A stretch of 5,943 nucleotides of DNA from Bacteroidales bacterium (GTDB lineage: Bacteria > Bacteroidota > Bacteroidia > Bacteroidales > VadinHA17): the NCBI GenBank assembly GCA_020353115.1, contig CP070687.1, positions 287,043 through 292,985 of the forward strand, written 5' to 3'. Positions 5,073-5,943 of the stretch are shown here, one piece after another (position 1 is the first letter of the stretch; the number at the start of each line of letters is the position of its first letter). The notes beneath the pieces are model-generated. The model had not been told where the DNA came from, did no database searches, and worked only from the letters and a program-made list of their open reading frames with translations. A program made the position numbers and the translations under genes.

Positions 5073-5943
5073 ATGCTGATCGCTGTAAATACACGTCTCC
5101 TTATCCCCGGAAAGCTTAATGGTATCGGATGGTTTACCTATGAAACTCTCAAAAGAATAACGACCGGTCATCCGGAGCATGAATTCCTGTTCCTGTTTGA
5201 CCGTCCTGTCCCGGAGGAGTTTGTTTTTTCTTCCAACATTGAACCGTTGTACCTGTTCCCTCCGGCAAGACATCCTTTTCTCTGGTATTGGTGGTTTGAA
5301 TATTCCGTCCGCAAAATCCTTGAAGCCAAAAAACCCGATCTGTTCCTCTCCCCCGATGGTTATCTATGCCTCTCAACAAATACAGTTTCAGTTCCTGTAA
5401 TACATGATATCAATTTCTTTCACAGGAAGGAAGATATTCCCTTTCTGGCCAGGCATTACTACCTGAGGCAGTTTCCGAAATTTGCCAGGAAAGCCTGCAG
5501 AATTGCTACGGTATCCGAATATACAAAAGAGGACATCCGTACTTCATATGGTATAGATCCGGAAATAATCGATGTGGTTTACAACGGGGCCAATTCAATG
5601 TATGTGCCTCTTAACGAGGAAACAAGACGGAAAACAAAAGAATCCTTCAGCGAGGGTGAGGATTTTTTCCTTTTTGTCGGATCCTTGCATCCGAGGAAGA
5701 ACCTGGCAAATCTATTACTGGCCTTTGACGGATACAGGAAAGCATCGTCCCGGAAAATGAAGCTGGTTATTGTCGGTGAACAACTTTTCAAAACCGGTAA
5801 AACCTTCCGCGTCTACCGGGAAATGAGTCACCGGAAAGATGTCATATTTACAGGCAGGCAACCTGTTGAAAAACTGCAGTATATCATGGGATCGGCATTT
5901 GCTCTTGTTCTGGTCTCTTTTTATGAAGGTTTTGGCATACCCA
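5073..5943 (+). CDS. GT4-family glycosyltransferase (partial, 3' end outside window)
   Basis: 290 codons are open from the ATG at 5073 to the window end. The product is a GT-B fold, GT4-family ('group 1') transferase that would use a nucleotide sugar in surface glycan assembly at the inner membrane. The N-terminal domain starts MLIAVNTRLLIPGKLNGIGW, with the acceptor-side glycine loop GIGWFTYETL (17-26). It continues with VPVIHDINFF (107-116), ATVSEYTKEDI (145-155) and VYNGAN (169-174). The C-terminal donor domain has FVGSLHPRKNL (201-211), LVIVGE (231-236), VIFTGRQPVEKL (257-268) and LVSFYEGFGIP (280-290). Glu285 begins the family EX7E motif, whose second Glu is just beyond the edge; roughly 70-90 residues are probably missing. 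The ATG is chosen because the family starts directly with the first beta strand. It is divergent from the flippase gene with 103 bases between the starts. Sugar specificity (mannosyl, glucosyl or other) is not readable. Confidence 0.9.
   Translation, partial: MLIAVNTRLLIPGKLNGIGWFTYETLKRITTGHPEHEFLFLFDRPVPEEFVFSSNIEPLYLFPPARHPFLWYWWFEYSVRKILEAKKPDLFLSPDGYLCLSTNTVSVPVIHDINFFHRKEDIPFLARHYYLRQFPKFARKACRIATVSEYTKEDIRTSYGIDPEIIDVVYNGANSMYVPLNEETRRKTKESFSEGEDFFLFVGSLHPRKNLANLLLAFDGYRKASSRKMKLVIVGEQLFKTGKTFRVYREMSHRKDVIFTGRQPVEKLQYIMGSAFALVLVSFYEGFGIP

Noticed and set aside
4911..5273. A 120-codon minus-strand open frame running across the divergent promoter region into the glycosyltransferase
   Set aside because: It lies antisense to well-conserved glycosyltransferase motifs and overlaps the flippase start; no domain is recognisable.

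Overview
The window looks like a chromosomal segment of a Bacteroidota bacterium. The direct evidence is a short secreted protein ending in a type IX secretion (Por) type A sorting domain (YPNP motif, GIYIVRIYS, FKIVKM end), and a secreted protein with the N-terminal domain that Bacteroidota place in front of collagen-like and fibre repeats. In addition, start codons mostly lack Shine-Dalgarno sequences, and some intergenic gaps carry TAnnTTTG-type -7 boxes. Genus and species cannot be read from the sequence.

Layout. Bases 1-66 are the last 21 codons of a plus-strand gene, probably an outer-membrane beta-barrel protein. After a 201-base gap come two plus-strand genes joined by an ATGA overlap: a four-helix VanZ-family membrane protein (268-684) and a circularly permuted YpsA/SLOG-family protein, the 'putative molybdenum carrier' family (681-1166). 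The latter runs tail-to-tail into a long minus-strand gene, overlapping it by 23 bases.

The minus-strand block is read from right to left. A Wzx-type polysaccharide flippase (4969-3521) is followed by an AT-rich 281-base gap with repeats. Then come a short type IX-secreted protein (3239-2715) and, 8 bases later, a 520-residue secreted protein (2706-1144). That protein consists of a signal peptide, a Bacteroidota N-terminal domain, a short collagen-like Gly-X-Y stretch, seven Asp-rich repeats and a C-terminal C1q/TNF-like domain. On the plus strand, diverging from the flippase, is the start of a GT4-family glycosyltransferase (5073 to beyond the window end).

How the parts work together. The flippase and the glycosyltransferase share a 103-base divergent promoter region, which contains a very good Bacteroidota promoter for the flippase. 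They most likely belong to a surface polysaccharide locus. The two exported proteins form a probable two-gene operon for cell-surface or extracellular material. The most notable item is the bacterial collagen-repeat-C1q protein: its ends resemble animal C1q/adiponectin-type architecture, but an Asp-rich repeat stalk separates them. No mobile element, CRISPR array, tRNA or rRNA was seen.
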